DNA of 64,000 bases from Pelobates cultripes (lineage: Eukaryota; Chordata; Amphibia; Anura; Pelobatidae), in assembly GCA_933207985.1 (NCBI GenBank), contig OW240913.1:261146280-261210279 (forward strand), read 5' to 3'. The notes beneath the pieces are model-generated. The model worked only from the letters and a program-made list of their open reading frames with translations, ran no database searches and was not told where the DNA came from. The stretch's first letter is position 1. Every line of letters starts with the position of its first letter. Below, in pieces: positions 34,166-45,411 of the stretch. The position numbers were made by a program, and so were the translations under genes.

Positions 34166-34655
34166 ATACTGTTTTTTTATTTATTTTTTACAATTTATTA
34201 ATGTTTCTATGTTGGATTTATTATAGGGCTTTACAATGATATGTGACTTTGTAAAAGTAAAGCATTACTGAGTACTCTATATAGTTGTTTAGGTTTTACT
34301 GTTACACTTAGAAAACAATGCTTATGGACTTCGGGATAAGGAATGCACAAGCAACTTATACTCGGAATGGTAGTGAATTAGGGATAACAACACCTAAGAA
34401 GAATTTGGAAATTGTTATAGACAACAATCTAGACAATAATGTGCAATGTCAATCAGCAGTGGCTAAGGCCAGTAAGGTATTGTCATGTATAAATAGGGAC
34501 ATTAATTCTCGGGTTGAAGATATAATTTTGCCTCTTTATGATTCACTGCTAAGACCACACCTTGAATATGCTGTGCAATTTTGTTCTTAAGAAGGATATT
34601 TTGGCACTAGAAAAAGGGCAGAGGTGGGCTACAAAATTATTAAATGTGTGTAACA

Positions 34656-35580
34656 TGTGATGAACTACACTTCACCACTGGTTTTTGAAGGGGCCTGCTT
34701 GCCTGCCTCCTACCTTGGGTCTATGGACCCTGTGATAACCCATGTTCAAAAGCCGCTTTTGAACATGGCCCCTTTTGAAGCCCCTTGGACTTCTAACTGG
34801 AACAGATTCAAACATGTGGCAGCGGCCATCTTAAATTGTCCAGCAGTGTTTTGCCGTTGAGTGTATGGAACTGTTTTGGGCATGGGACCATGTGCACGGT
34901 AGGGCAACAATAAGACTTCCAGGAAATTCCTAAACCCCTGAACCGATCTGGGTGATTTTTGGATATGTTGTTCACCCAGATCGGGGATATGTTGTATTCT
35001 GGGGTACTTTTTGGGGTTTGTAAAAATGTATGTGTTTTTTTCTGCTAAAGTTAATTTAGTTAGTCCATTGTCTTTGTTAATTGTATCACAGGCAGAGGGG
35101 AGGTTTTGTGTACAGTAACTGGGAGTGTTCAAATGTAAAACTCAGTTTTTATTGGATTGTGCATTTCATGACCTGTGCCCCACAACGTGGGAGGTAACCT
35201 TGTGGGGAAATACTGTATAAAAGAAGCCGCTGTCCCACTAAACCTTCAGTTCTACTTGACCCTCAACTCGCAGCCTCGTCTCGTGTTTGGGGTGGGGGCA
35301 GCTATAATCACTACAGGGATTGCTATGCTCTTCATACTTCCTTGAATAATCACTAAGCTCGTGTAAGAGCTTGTTCCTGTTCCTGCTTCACTCTTTGGGG
35401 AAAGAGAGGTTCACCCACTGGAACCTGGAGCCTTGTCGTAGGTCCAGGGTGGGTAGGAGACGGCGAGACCCCAACCAAGCTACGGCGGTTCGTGGGGGCT
35501 GTGGTGCTTATGGTGTCTGGTGCGGTACTGATGGTCCTTGGTAAGCACTAGGAGCATCGATTGACAGAGGGTCCATTACA
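34656..35580 (+). mobile_element. Solo LTR, related to the element at 2516-6155
   Basis: 925 bp starting TGTGATGAAC and ending GTCCATTACA. The left edge (GGGGCCTGCTTGCCTGCCTCC) and right part (GCTTATGGTGTCTGGTG, CACTAGGAGCATCGA) align with the reverse complement of LTR 2516-3480. CTGTATAAAAG near 35212 is a likely TATA box. Flanks TAACA (34651-34655) and GAACA (35581-35585) match at four of five positions, consistent with a decayed 5-bp TSD. It interrupts a LINE. Confidence 0.8.
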
Positions 35581-35676
35581 GAACATTTTAGCTATTAAGA
35601 AAGGTTAACACATTTAAACCTCTTTAGTTTAGAAAAACGGAACCTCGGAGGGGATATAATAACAACATTATACAAA

Positions 35677-36059
35677 GTTGTATAAACCTTTATTGATATC
35701 TAGAGCCGAATAGATAAATACAAAAAAGTGCAAATCCAAAAATGTGTAATGTGTAAAATGTTATCTATTTATCTATTCAACTCATTACACATTTGTGTAT
35801 TTGCACTTTTTTGTATTTATCTATTCGGCTCTAGATATCAATAAAGGTTTATACCACTTTGACCATATTTTAACTCTTGGAGGTGTATTTGGGTGGAGTA
35901 GGTTCTGCCTACTTTTAGTGGGCAGATCCCCACTACACTTTATATTTGTTCTTTTTTCTAAATATCTCTAGGGTTCATGCCCTCTAGCACCTCTGTAACT
36001 TACTGTGAGACAACAGTGCTGGTTTATCCTGCATTGTAGCCTCTTCTTGTCTTTATACA
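35677..36059 (+). mobile_element. Hairpin PLE-like insertion with 10-bp TSD
   Basis: ATTATACAAA at 35667-35676 and 36060-36069 brackets 383 bp and restores the surrounding LINE reading frame when one copy is removed. The insert starts with inverted arms (about 35674-35750 and 35785-35861) and continues with a right-hand tail of about 200 bases that is not inverted. This mirrors the minimal PLE at 1261-1597. I found no hammerhead core or coding sequence, so the PLE assignment rests on architecture alone. Confidence 0.6.
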
Positions 36060-36429
36060 ATTATACAAATATATCAGGGGCCTATAGAAACCATTGTCTG
36101 GAAATCTTTCACATCTACTAGAGGCACCTTCGCTACAATGCCATGTTTTACTATGAGCGTTGGATGTGCATAGCGTTTCCGCATCAGCTGCTATATGAGG
36201 AACATTGGATTGGAGTAGCATTGCCCCACCAGTGACATTGTGCAAGGTAAGAAGGCAAGCAGTGGAGATATAGTATTAGTGCTTTAAAACATACATTACC
36301 CGCCTCCCCCCACTTTTAAATCATGTTTATGTTGAGGGGGGGCTTGAATCTATATAGGGACAGAAACACTATAGTATTTGGAATACAGGTTCATATAGTG
36401 TTTTTTTTATTTTTATTAAAATGGATAAT

Positions 36430-36790
36430 AATGCAATCACCAATAGATAGATAGATACATACATACATACATACGTACACTCATTCACTCACTCACACTC
36501 AATGGTCCACACAATCGCAAACATAAATTCACAGGCCACGCAGACACACACACACACACACACTGGCTGATGCAGACTGACACACACATACACAAAATGA
36601 CCCAATCAGACACACACACTGAACAATGCAAACACACATACACTGACGCAAGCAGACACACACACAGACCCAAACAGACACACAGACCCAAGCAGACATA
36701 CACACACACTGACCCAAACAGATACACACACACTGACCCAAGCACACACTGACTCAAGCAGACAGACACACACGCACTGACTCAAACAGG
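36430..36790. repeat. CA-rich microsatellite/VNTR
   Basis: ATAC and ACTC short arrays (36446-36500) are followed by degenerate ACACACACTGACCCAAGCAGAC units. The same composite style occurs at 27410-27840. Confidence 0.75.
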
Positions 36791-37657
36791 CTGATATGCT
36801 TGTTTTGATTCCCCCCTCTTACCTTGATTTCATATTGGCTCTAGATGTGTCTAGGCTACTTGACTGTGCCTGGCTGCCTTCACTCTCTGTCTCAGCCCGC
36901 GCCAGCTACCCTCCCACCCACTTGACCTCAAGTACAGGACAAGGGGCAGGAGCCCTTGCGCTGCTGGCAAGGGATGGTTTGTGGAGGGGGGTTGGCTCTC
37001 TTTGATCTTTGCAGGCTAAGGTTGATGCAAGTGCTATGCAAGTACCCCTTTAGCGCAAAGTGCCATGACATGCTGCACGCAATACATAATTAGTCCCACA
37101 TAGAGGGGCTGCTCATAGCACTTAAGAAGTGCCCTAGACGGCCACCTAATTGGTCTATAGAAAACGCCAGCCCTGTCCCAACCTCTGCCTGTAATTTGAC
37201 TAGCTCCTGACTTTATAAAGACACTTGTGGCTCTCAAGCCTAGTTTTTTTTTTTACTTTGTATCATGCTACAGGGACCATGCAGGTCCAAAGACTCTGTT
37301 ATCGAGATCCCTGAGCAATAAAATAATTTCATTTGCAATTATGAAAATCGTGTATACAAAATTGTGAAGCTATGAATGCATACTCTGGCAATTATGCATA
37401 CACAAGTGCAGAAGTGAATTGGTTAAAAGGGCACTCTTAGTACTATAATGCATGCTGTAGTGGTAATTATGCCAATGCCAGGAGTCCATTTGTGCAATGT
37501 GTAATCAAGTTATATTTCAACAGTTCAACACTTACTTGGGTCTCACAGGCACACAGAAAACCAAAATAAGTGTCACATTGTTGAAAAGCATTAGACAGAA
37601 ATTATTTTAATTTACTTGTTGTAAATTACAGTCTTCTCATATTTTTCTCTCTTTCAG
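36791..37657 (+). other. 3' part of intron 3
   Basis: Contains a TTAAAAGGGCACTCTTAGTA-type MITE end near 37422, but otherwise nothing recognisable before the exon 4 acceptor (TTTCTCTCTTTCAG). Confidence 0.45.
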
Positions 37658-37873
37658 CTGCTTAATAGATTATTTAATGGCACGTTTGTCTACAACGGTG
37701 AACAATTTAAATTTGATCAGTTTGGCAACATCTCTACAAGTGAACTCGATATAATAAACTGGAAAAGAGTGAATGCCTCTACACAGTTTATTATTGTTGG
37801 AAATTATAATATAAATAAAAGTACTGTAACTATAAACAGAGATCTAGTGTTGTGGAACACACAAGACAAAGAG
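37658..37873 (+). CDS. gprc6a: GPRC6A-like exon 4: end of the Venus flytrap domain
   Basis: The exon lies between TTTCTCTCTTTCAG and a GTATGC donor and is open for 72 codons: LLNRLFNGTFVYNGEQFKF, FDQFGNI, then a hydrophobic segment and LVLWNTQDKE. The pattern of F-x-x-G-x-x-F-x-F-D-x-x-G-D/N is the canonical class C final flytrap exon. N-glycosylation sequons include NGT, NIS and NKS. It is too short and GC-poor to stand out as an ORF, but phase 0 at both ends fits its neighbours exactly. Confidence 0.9.
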
Positions 37874-38788
37874 GTATGCATCAATTATTTTAAAATAGTG
37901 TAGGAATCTACTGTGTTGTGGTTTACTAATTGTTAAACGAAACCTTACGTATATTACACATAATTTATAGAAATTAATTACGTAATAATATATTGAAAAA
38001 TATTAATGAATGCTATTATGTTAATACAATTTGATAAATAAGCATTTCTATATTCCAGAAACATCTTGGGCTTTAGCTCAAAGGAACATTTAATAACTTT
38101 TCACTAAGCGAGTACTAAGAATATGTCATGACATGTCCCTGCAGTTTTATGTCGGGCCCAGTCATCTCTACCCATAAACAATGCGCTGTTTATGCTCTCT
38201 GGAATTTCAGTAAAAGCACAGCTTGTATATATTACAAACAAATATATGTGATTAATGCAATGCTGTCAAATTATCTAACTATTGAGGTGTGTGCAGGAAA
38301 TTTCTGTTGGGAGGGAGGCTGGGTAGACCAATATTAAAATTTAAAAAAATAATATTTGTGAGTGTGTGAGAAATGTGTGTGCGTCTGTTAGTATCAGTGT
38401 GTGTGTGACTTTCAGTATCAATGTGTGTCTTTTTAAAAATATCGGTTAATCTGTGTGTGAGTGTGTCTGTTTGTCTAAATGTGTCTGTTTAGGTTATTAA
38501 ATTGATGATCTCAGCTAAGACAATGCTTTTCCATAGAAAAAGATTAGGAGGATATTGCCCATGCATGGTAAAATTCTGTGCTGCAGCAATCAGCATCTCC
38601 TCATAGAGATGCATTGAATCAATGCATCTCTAAGAGGGGAACATTCAGCGCCTTTACGCAGTGCTTTGAGACACTGAACATAGGTGCTGCACACTGTGCA
38701 GCACTGGACTATGAATCATCCCAGTGGTCGTCTGAGTGTTACTAGGCTGAAAAGGCAGGGACAGATTATAGACACCAAAACCACTATA
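37874..38788 (+). other. Intron 4 sequence with GT-rich patch
   Basis: AT-rich intron. A GTGTGTGAG-type dinucleotide-rich patch lies at about 38360-38490. No coding relic was seen. Confidence 0.5.
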
Positions 38789-39193
38789 TTAAAGGACCAC
38801 TATAGTGCCAGGAAAACATACTCGTTTTCCTGATGGAGAGAGGAAGGGGTTACACTTAGCTCTTTCTCCAGCGCCGGGTGGGGAGCTCTCCTCCTTCTCG
38901 GCTGAATGCTCATGTACGGCAAGAGCCGCGCGCGCATTCAGCCAGTCCATAGGAAAGCATTCTCAATGCTTTCCTATGGACGCAAGCGTCTTCTCACTGT
39001 GAAAATCACAGTGAGAAGCGCGGAAGCCCTCTAGCGGCTGTCAATGAAACAGCCACTAGAGGCTGGATTAACCCATAGGTAAACATAGCAGTTTCTCTAT
39101 GTTTACAGAAAAAAGGGTTAATCCTATCTGGACCTGGCACCCAGACCACTTCATTAAGCTGAAGTGGTCTGGGTGCCTATAGTGGTCCTTTAA
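38789..39193. mobile_element. Complete TTAA-flanked MITE (piggyBac/Kolobok-like)
   Basis: The element begins TTAAAGGACCACTATAGTGCC and ends with the reverse complement of TTAAAGGACCACTATAGGCA, giving 17-bp terminal inverted repeats with TTAA at both ends. It is 405 bp with both TTAAs. An inner hairpin, CCATAGGAAAGCATT (near 38947) with its complement, lies in the GC-rich middle. A TTAA target site points to a piggyBac or Kolobok transposase acting in trans. No ORF is present. Confidence 0.85.
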
Positions 39194-39874
39194 GATGTAG
39201 TAGTTCTGGTGACTATAGTGCCCCTTAAAGAATTGTATTTTTGCAATTGAAAATTAAACTGTTTAAAAAAAATAACTGGCTCCTAGATTCCAAGCAAATG
39301 TGTCAATCCCAGTGTTACACCCAAATGATTCCAATATAAAACATGAACTGAGTTGCATTTTTATGTTGTCATACATTTTGGGTGCGACACAGAGCCCAAT
39401 CATAACTGTTCCCCCTATGATCCTCATTGATATGTTACTGAATATCAGTTAAATACAAGTAAACAGATTTGATGGGCAGGGACAGTGCTCATGGCATAGT
39501 ACAAAAGAAAAAGTCTCCATGTATTTTTGGAAATAAAGTATGACTCTAGTGCATCCAGGTCAAGTAAACTGTATATAAGTACTATAGCTATGCCAATTTA
39601 AAAAACAAACAAACATTGTTATCAAATATTATCAGAATCTACACAAAGAATATCTTTAAATGTAATACATGTCAAATTCAGCGTAAACCTATGTATAAAC
39701 ATTAAAACTGATTGGTATTAGAATATTTCAAGAAAGTATGGGAATAGAATGTTTCAGGATTTGGTGACTTTTGGCACACATGCAAATGAAGCATAATTTA
39801 AATGATAGGATTACATTTTGTGAAATAGATCTGTAGAATCAATATTACTAATTCAGTTTTCTGTGTTTACTTAG

Positions 39875-39992
39875 GTACCTTTTTCAAATTGCTCCAAATC
39901 TTGTCCAAAGGGGTATTCCAAAAGTTCTTGCAACCACAGTTGCTGTCACAAGTGTGTTCCTTGTCCGGAAGGGTTCTATACTAATGCAACTG
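39875..39992 (+). CDS. gprc6a: GPRC6A-like exon 5: cysteine-rich domain
   Basis: Following a TTTACTTAG acceptor, the exon encodes VPFSNCSKSCPKGYSK, then CNHSCCHKCVPCPEGFYTNAT, and ends one base into the next codon before GTAAGT. It contributes six of the nine conserved cysteines of the NCD3G linker that couples flytrap closure to the seven-helix bundle, plus one extra cysteine (SSC). The 118 bp length and phase 0/1 boundaries are those of this exon in class C receptors. Confidence 0.93.
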
Positions 39993-41639
39993 GTAAGTAT
40001 ATCTTAGTTGACATCATATTTTATTTTATGGTCAACTAGCCATAAATTAAAAAAACTCTGGCATTTTCATTGTGTCCTTTTCCCCCTTTACAAAAATACA
40101 TCATCCAACTCAGGGTGCATGGACCCAGACTCTGCTAAACATAATAAAATATTATGTCCAGCACACACCTATTGTTTTTTTTAGTACCAAGTCTATCTGT
40201 TCTATTTGGCACCTTAAGTTAGTTAAGGTGCCAAATAGAACAGATAGACCAGACACTAAAGGTTTGTGCTGAACATAATATTATATCTGTATTTCCTCCA
40301 ACTCTAAGCAGGCAAATTACCAGAACTGACTGCATTGTTCTAGCTTACATACAGAGCTTGTTTACATACGTGTAAAATTAATCTGTTAAGAATTATTAAC
40401 GGAACTCTGCATGCACAAGGGGTGTGGAAATTGAAAAAAATATTTTTGCCCAAGTAGTAGACCAATCTTATCCTGACACCAAATTATTTTAATTTCTAAA
40501 GTTTAGACCTGGAAATTGGCAGGGCTATTCACTAACTCTGCATTTTCCTAAATTAAATCAAAATTGAAAAACTGAGGAAAAAAGAAATGATCGGGATAAA
40601 TTCTTTAACTCCGCTTTAGCCACAGCTGGCTACTTTTGGCTCAGTTTTGCTATTCAGATTTAATTTGGGAAAATTTAAGTTTAGTGTCTTTCCCGCTGTC
40701 CTCCCCCATAGTTTGTGTGGTGTCTAGGTGTAATGAGTGTGCATGTTTTGGGTGTTGGCTGTATGTGATGTGTGAGTGTTGGTTAGATGTATGTAATTTG
40801 TCAAATGTGTGTTGACTCTATGTAATGCCTGTAAATCAATATCACTTATAAGAATAAGATGAAAGGTTTCCAGGAGCTGAAATAAAATAGCACTATAGTA
40901 TAGTATAAGAGCACAACAATAAATTCATTTCATATACATTTAAATGTATGCATGGTAAGTCCAGAATAAGTCCATATATAAAATCCCATAAATGAGAGAA
41001 TTGAAAGTTGTAAATTAGTAATTAAAGTCCAATAGTCCACAAAGTGTAGCACAAGGGTAATCACACTGAACTGTGTATATAGGGGATGTACAGTCGTGGA
41101 GACCTATTGGCAAGGCAATATAATTCACTGACTTTCAGTGAATATAAAAAGAAAAAACAAAAGCAAAAGAAACAAACTATAAAAGAAAAAGCAACACAGT
41201 ACCCAAAATCACTGTTTGCTATTAAACATGGGATAGGTGAAAGGAGAAAAAGAAAAGTAAAAAAGGCTTCTTAAAAATCCATAAGACTTTAATGAAAAAC
41301 AGTGGCTCAAGATAATTTGCATGAGTGCCACATCAACAGTTCTCCTGGTAGATATGACTTGTGGGAGCTGTAGTCCTTGTTGTGTGGTGTCCGCCGGTGA
41401 GGTCGGCGTGCGTTCCTCACAGTGTTCCACCCGAAGCCTCACTTCCGGGTATGATTTTACCGATGTCAGAGAAGAATGATACTCAGTGTCTGTTCGTATG
41501 AGGTTCTAGATAGGCTTGTGCACAGAGTTCGTAGAGCATTGCCGTGGTAACTTTCTTCCACTGGGTAGTGGATCTTATGGATTTCTTAGGAAGCATTAGA
41601 GAAGAAGGAGAAAATCTAAACTAGAAAGGTAAAGAATAA

Positions 41640-42370
41640 TAGAAAATAAAAGTAAAAAAACTAAAAATAGTAGTAATAGAAATAATAATAAAAAAATGGA
41701 AATAAAAATAATAATAAAATAAATATAAGAAATACATATAAAAATAATATAAAAATAAAGTAAAATAATACAAAATTAAACCAAATATAAATATATTTTA
41801 TAGAGAATGTAAATACAAGTGCAAAGTAAAACATAGATAATATATAGTAGATAGCAAGTAATATATAATGGATAAGGCTTATACCTGACAAAAGGCAGAT
41901 TATGAATACAGATCCAGAGACAAAGTATTAATACTAAATCTAAAGAGCAAAGGAAAATGAAATAGTGGAAAAATAAATATACTATGATATGCTACAAATT
42001 AGTGAATTAATTCATTTAATTAATTAGTAAAGTGGCTAAATGTCAGAAAATGTGGCAAAGAGAAATATGTATAAAATGATATAAAATGGCTTTAAAATAA
42101 GATGAAGTAAATTAGATCAAAATAAAATAAAAATTCAAATAAAACAGAGATAAACAATAAATGACTGTGATGTTAAAAGAGAAGAGAAAGTAATCTATGG
42201 GAATACAAATAGAATAATATAGAATAATATGAAATAGTGGACTGCGTGTAGATAAAATATAACAAATAACTAAAATTAAAATAAAAACTGGAAATATCTA
42301 TTATAGAAATATTACATAGTAGTAATAATAAAATAGGAGAATATTGGAAAAAAAACACTCATACTATAGT
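41640..42370. repeat. A-rich, AT low-complexity tract
   Basis: About 700 bases of A-biased AAATAATA/AAAATAA sequence on the + strand, within the 3' region of the minus-strand PLE. Phenylalanine/tyrosine-rich frames here are composition artefacts. Confidence 0.7.
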
Positions 42371-42459
42371 AATGTTGGTAATCTAAAAGAGGAATAGACA
42401 GATACTTATAATCATTAAAAAGGTTATAATTAAAAATTATCATAAGAATGCATTAAGTT

Positions 42460-43995
42460 CAAAATCAATGTTTAAGCCTCTTGGGGCTAGAGTGTTTAGG
42501 GTGAAGATCCATCTGCTTGGTCTAGATCTCCCCCTCTCCAATGTACTGTGACTTTCTCAATAGGTGAAAACTGCAAACCATCTGGGTCTCTTCCATGAAC
42601 ATCATTAAAATGTTTTAATTCTTCCTACATATTGTTTTGGACAAGGACATGTAAGTAGATAAATTACCCCTGTTGTGTTACAGTCCATATTAGATTTTAC
42701 TCTATATTTTGTCTGGTTATCTAGAGAAAGGACATTATCTTGAATATGATCTAGGTTAGGATTATTCCTACATCCTATGCATTTCTTGCACCTTGTAGAG
42801 CCTTTAATGGATGTTTTTATGGTGTCATGAAGATGATTTCTAGAACTGTCAGTTGGTGCCAACATAAGCTTTAAAGTGAGAGCTTGGGAAAAAATAATGT
42901 TGGGTTGGTCATCTAAAATTTGATTAAGCATATGGTCCTCTTTAGTATATCCCAGTGTTTAACGGACACCTTTTTGATATTCTGGGATTGGTTACTATAT
43001 TTCATTATGAAGGCCGGAGCTCTCTTATGTTCTTCTGGTTGTATTCTCTTCTTATAGAGGGTATCTTCTCTTGGTATAGATAAGGCCTTCTTCATTGCTT
43101 GTTCTAGGAGCGGTTCTGGGTATCCTTTTACTGCAAATCTACTTCATTTCTTGCATTTGACAAGTTTCCAATTCTGAACAATTCTTTCTTATTCTTCTAA
43201 ATTGTCCCTATGGTATATTTTCAAGCTAGGTGTTTTTATGGTAGCTGCTAAAAGGTATAAAACTATTACAGTCTACATTCTTCTTAAATGTTTTCTGTGT
43301 GAATTTTCCCATTTTTAATATATATCTCAAGATCTAAAAATTTGATTTGGCTTGTAGAGTGACAGAATGTGAATTGTAAATTGTATGGATTGTTATTAAG
43401 GTACAATTTAAAACTTTCAATGGATTCCATACTCCCCTTCCAGATAAAAAAAGCAATCATCAATGTATCGCCGCCGTAGAAACAGTTTCGCGCCAAGTGG
43501 GCAGTGGTTCCAAATAAATTCGTTCTCCCATTTACCCATAAAAAATTGGCATAGCTTGGGACTAAATGTGTTCCCATGGCAGTTCCTTCTAGTTGTAAGT
43601 AAAAATTATCATCCGACCAGAAATAATTGTGGCTTAAAATAAATGCTACGCACTGTATTAAAAAATCAATCTGATCATTCTTGAGTTCAGAATAAGTGGC
43701 CAATGAATACTGTATCGCTTCACATCCCTTGAGGTGCTCTATCACTGTGTACAGTGAGGTAACATCTGCTGTCACCAAAATCATGTCTTCTTCCCAGTTG
43801 ATGTCTGCTAACAAGTTGAGGATTTGAGTTGAGTCTTTAAGATATGACTTGAGATGGTGAACTAGGTTTTTCAGATATTGATCCACATATTTTGATAAAT
43901 TAGAGGTTATGGAACTTATCCCTGATATGATCGGCCTACCAGGGGGATTATGAAGTCTCTGGTGTATCTTTGGTAGGTGATAAAAGATAGGGATA
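42460..43995 (-). pseudogene. PLE reverse transcriptase/GIY-YIG endonuclease relic
   Basis: Minus-strand pieces read LIPIFYHLPKIHQRLHNPPGRPI, then DMILVTADVTSLYTVIEH (motif A), QLEGTAMGTHLVPSYANF (motif B), a damaged motif C region (GGDTLMIAFF in place of YIDD) and QIKFLDLEIYI. Downstream 42931-42605 gives CKKCIGC, GVIYLLTCPCPKQYVGR and, to 42460, an RWIFTLNTLAPRGLN-like C-terminus. The lost YIDD and frame breaks make it dead. It belongs to a different PLE lineage from the two intact copies. Confidence 0.85.
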
Positions 43996-44002
43996 AGTTG
44001 TC

Positions 44003-44038
44003 CTGATGAAAGTTCCTGAATGGAACTGAAACGTTGAC
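44003..44038 (+). ncRNA. Hammerhead-like fold with canonical CUGAUGA core
   Basis: CUGAUGA (44003-44009), one extra A, stem II AGUUCC/GGAACU with loop UGAAU (44011-44027), GAAA (44028-44031) and self-complementary ACGU ending at 44034, with U at the cleavage position. It is the best core match in the window. The single extra A before stem II and a U rather than C at position 17 are departures. Confidence 0.55.
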
Positions 44039-44168
44039 TGTTTTTTTTTTAGTAAAAGAAGTTCCTAAGAAAGCTACCTGGGAGTGCTGATTTTTTTCTT
44101 TCATACATTTAGTGCAATCAAGCACCGGGTCAAATAACTGTAAGTAGGAGTGCAAGGCTTTTTTTCAT

Positions 44169-44214
44169 TATATATATATATATATATATATACATATACA
44201 CACACACACACACT
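44169..44214. repeat. (TA)n(CA)n microsatellite
   Basis: TA run followed by CA run in the tail downstream of the hammerhead-like motif. Similar TA runs follow the 1261-1597 hairpin. Confidence 0.9.
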
Positions 44215-44989
44215 TTTACTCCCTCTATCTTAGAACCAGATCACTGTTTTTTGTATTCTAAGCACTTTTCTTTCTTTCATGCTTTCTATACTTTTATTTG
44301 TATTCCGTGTATCTTACTATTGTTTCTATGTAATGCCTGTCAGTATTGTATTTGATGTATGCTGGCTGTATGTTTTGTGTGAAGTTTGTGCTGGATGTAT
44401 GTAGTGGTGTAATGTGTGCTGCTTATATCTGTGTGTGTAGTGTGTGCTGGCAACATGTAATGCATGTCGTGTATATGGTGCGTGCTGGCTGTATATAATT
44501 GTGTACTGTGTGGTGTGTGCTGTTTGAATGTAATGTGTGTGTGTGTGTATGTTGGCTATATGTAATGTGTGGGCTAGCTGTATCTAGTGTGTTTGTGTGA
44601 GGGTTTTATCTAATGTGTGTACTTACTATATTTAATATGTCTTTGCTGGCTGTATGTGATGTGTGTGCATGTTGTGTGTGTGTGTGCTAGCTGTGTGTAG
44701 AGTGCATCTGTGTTGTGTGCTGGCTGTGTGAAGTGTTTGTCTGTGGGATGTGCTGGCTATATGTAGTGTGTCTGTGCTGTCTGTTTGCTGTATACAAAGT
44801 GTTTTTATCACCCCCCATCACCCTGCTTATCTTTCCCAGTGGATATACCTGGATCCCTGAGGTTGCAATATGGGGACATTTTCCCTGGTGTTCTAGCAGG
44901 GTACTCGGATCACTAGTGGTTTAGTGAGGGGGGGGGGACATGAGCTTTGCACCTAAAGTGGGTACAGACCACAGTAATCATTCCTTGCG

Positions 44990-45411
44990 GTCCCAACATT
45001 TATAGCGCTTGGAGTCTATAGGCACTAGAGCGTGCAGTTTACACATCATGCTTCTTTGCTGGTCCAGTCTCCAATGATGGTATGGAGGAGCTGTTTCTGC
45101 CTCTTTATACCAATTTATACCTGTTATATAGGCAGTGATTGGTTGAGAGAGCTGATGCTTTCAGCCTATAACTGCCTGCAAACCTTATCGATCTAGTTAC
45201 GCCTCCGCCATTTTGTCATTGGAGGCTGAGCGTCAGGCTGCCAAGTATCAGCTATGGCACTAGGTAGGCTATGGTATAATTTGTATGATTGTCCCTGCTA
45301 AAGGGTGATTAAACTGTTTACCTAGGCTGCAGGACCCAGTGCTCATGGAGTCCAGGTACTATAACCACTTAAATCAGTAAAGTAGTTATGCTGCCTCCAA
45401 TGTTTCTTTAA
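44990..45411. mobile_element. TTAA-type MITE, right end
   Basis: Ends TGTTTCTTTAA at 45411, the complement of the TTAAAGAAACATTGG terminal style. The ACTATAACCACTTAAAT segment mirrors the terminus at 11017. The left terminus is not identifiable. Confidence 0.4.

Larger units (their letters stand above)
34318..36250 (+). pseudogene. CR1/L2-type LINE polymerase C-terminus, twice interrupted
   Basis: The first part (34318-34655) reads NGSELGITTPKKNLEIVIDNNLD, then KASKVLSCINRDI and LLRPHLEYAVQF. After the solo LTR (34656-35580) the reading resumes as a decayed RRLRGDIITTLYK-like stretch. It is interrupted again by the hairpin insertion (35677-36059) and continues from 36060 as YKYIRG-like sequence. 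The order of pieces and the TSDs give the history: LINE first, LTR and hairpin later. Confidence 0.75.
40833..44324 (-). mobile_element. Penelope-like element, inactive, 16-bp TSD
   Basis: TCTATGTAATGCCTGT at 40817-40832 and 44325-44340 flanks 3.5 kb containing a minus-strand PLE polymerase and endonuclease relic (43990-42460), a long AT-rich 3' region (40833-42450), and on the far side + strand sequence from 44001 with a hammerhead-like fold and a TA/CA microsatellite. Because the TSD lies in a VNTR a chance match must be considered, but 16 identical bases at both edges is strong. The right-hand + strand part is not an inverted copy of the left end, unlike in the other PLEs. Confidence 0.75.
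40700..44800. repeat. GT-rich degenerate VNTR, split by PLE
   Basis: Units around GTGTGCTGGCTGTATGTAATGT occur at 40700-40832 and resume at 44325-44800. The PLE with its 16-bp TSD lies between, so the VNTR predates the insertion. Confidence 0.75.

Noticed and set aside
36446..36790. CRISPR-like array of short repeats
   Set aside because: Simple and degenerate CA/ACTC repeats without spacers in a eukaryotic intron.
41640..42370. Possible membrane protein (Phe/Tyr/Ile-rich frames on the minus strand)
   Set aside because: Translation of an A-rich low-complexity tract within the PLE 3' region.
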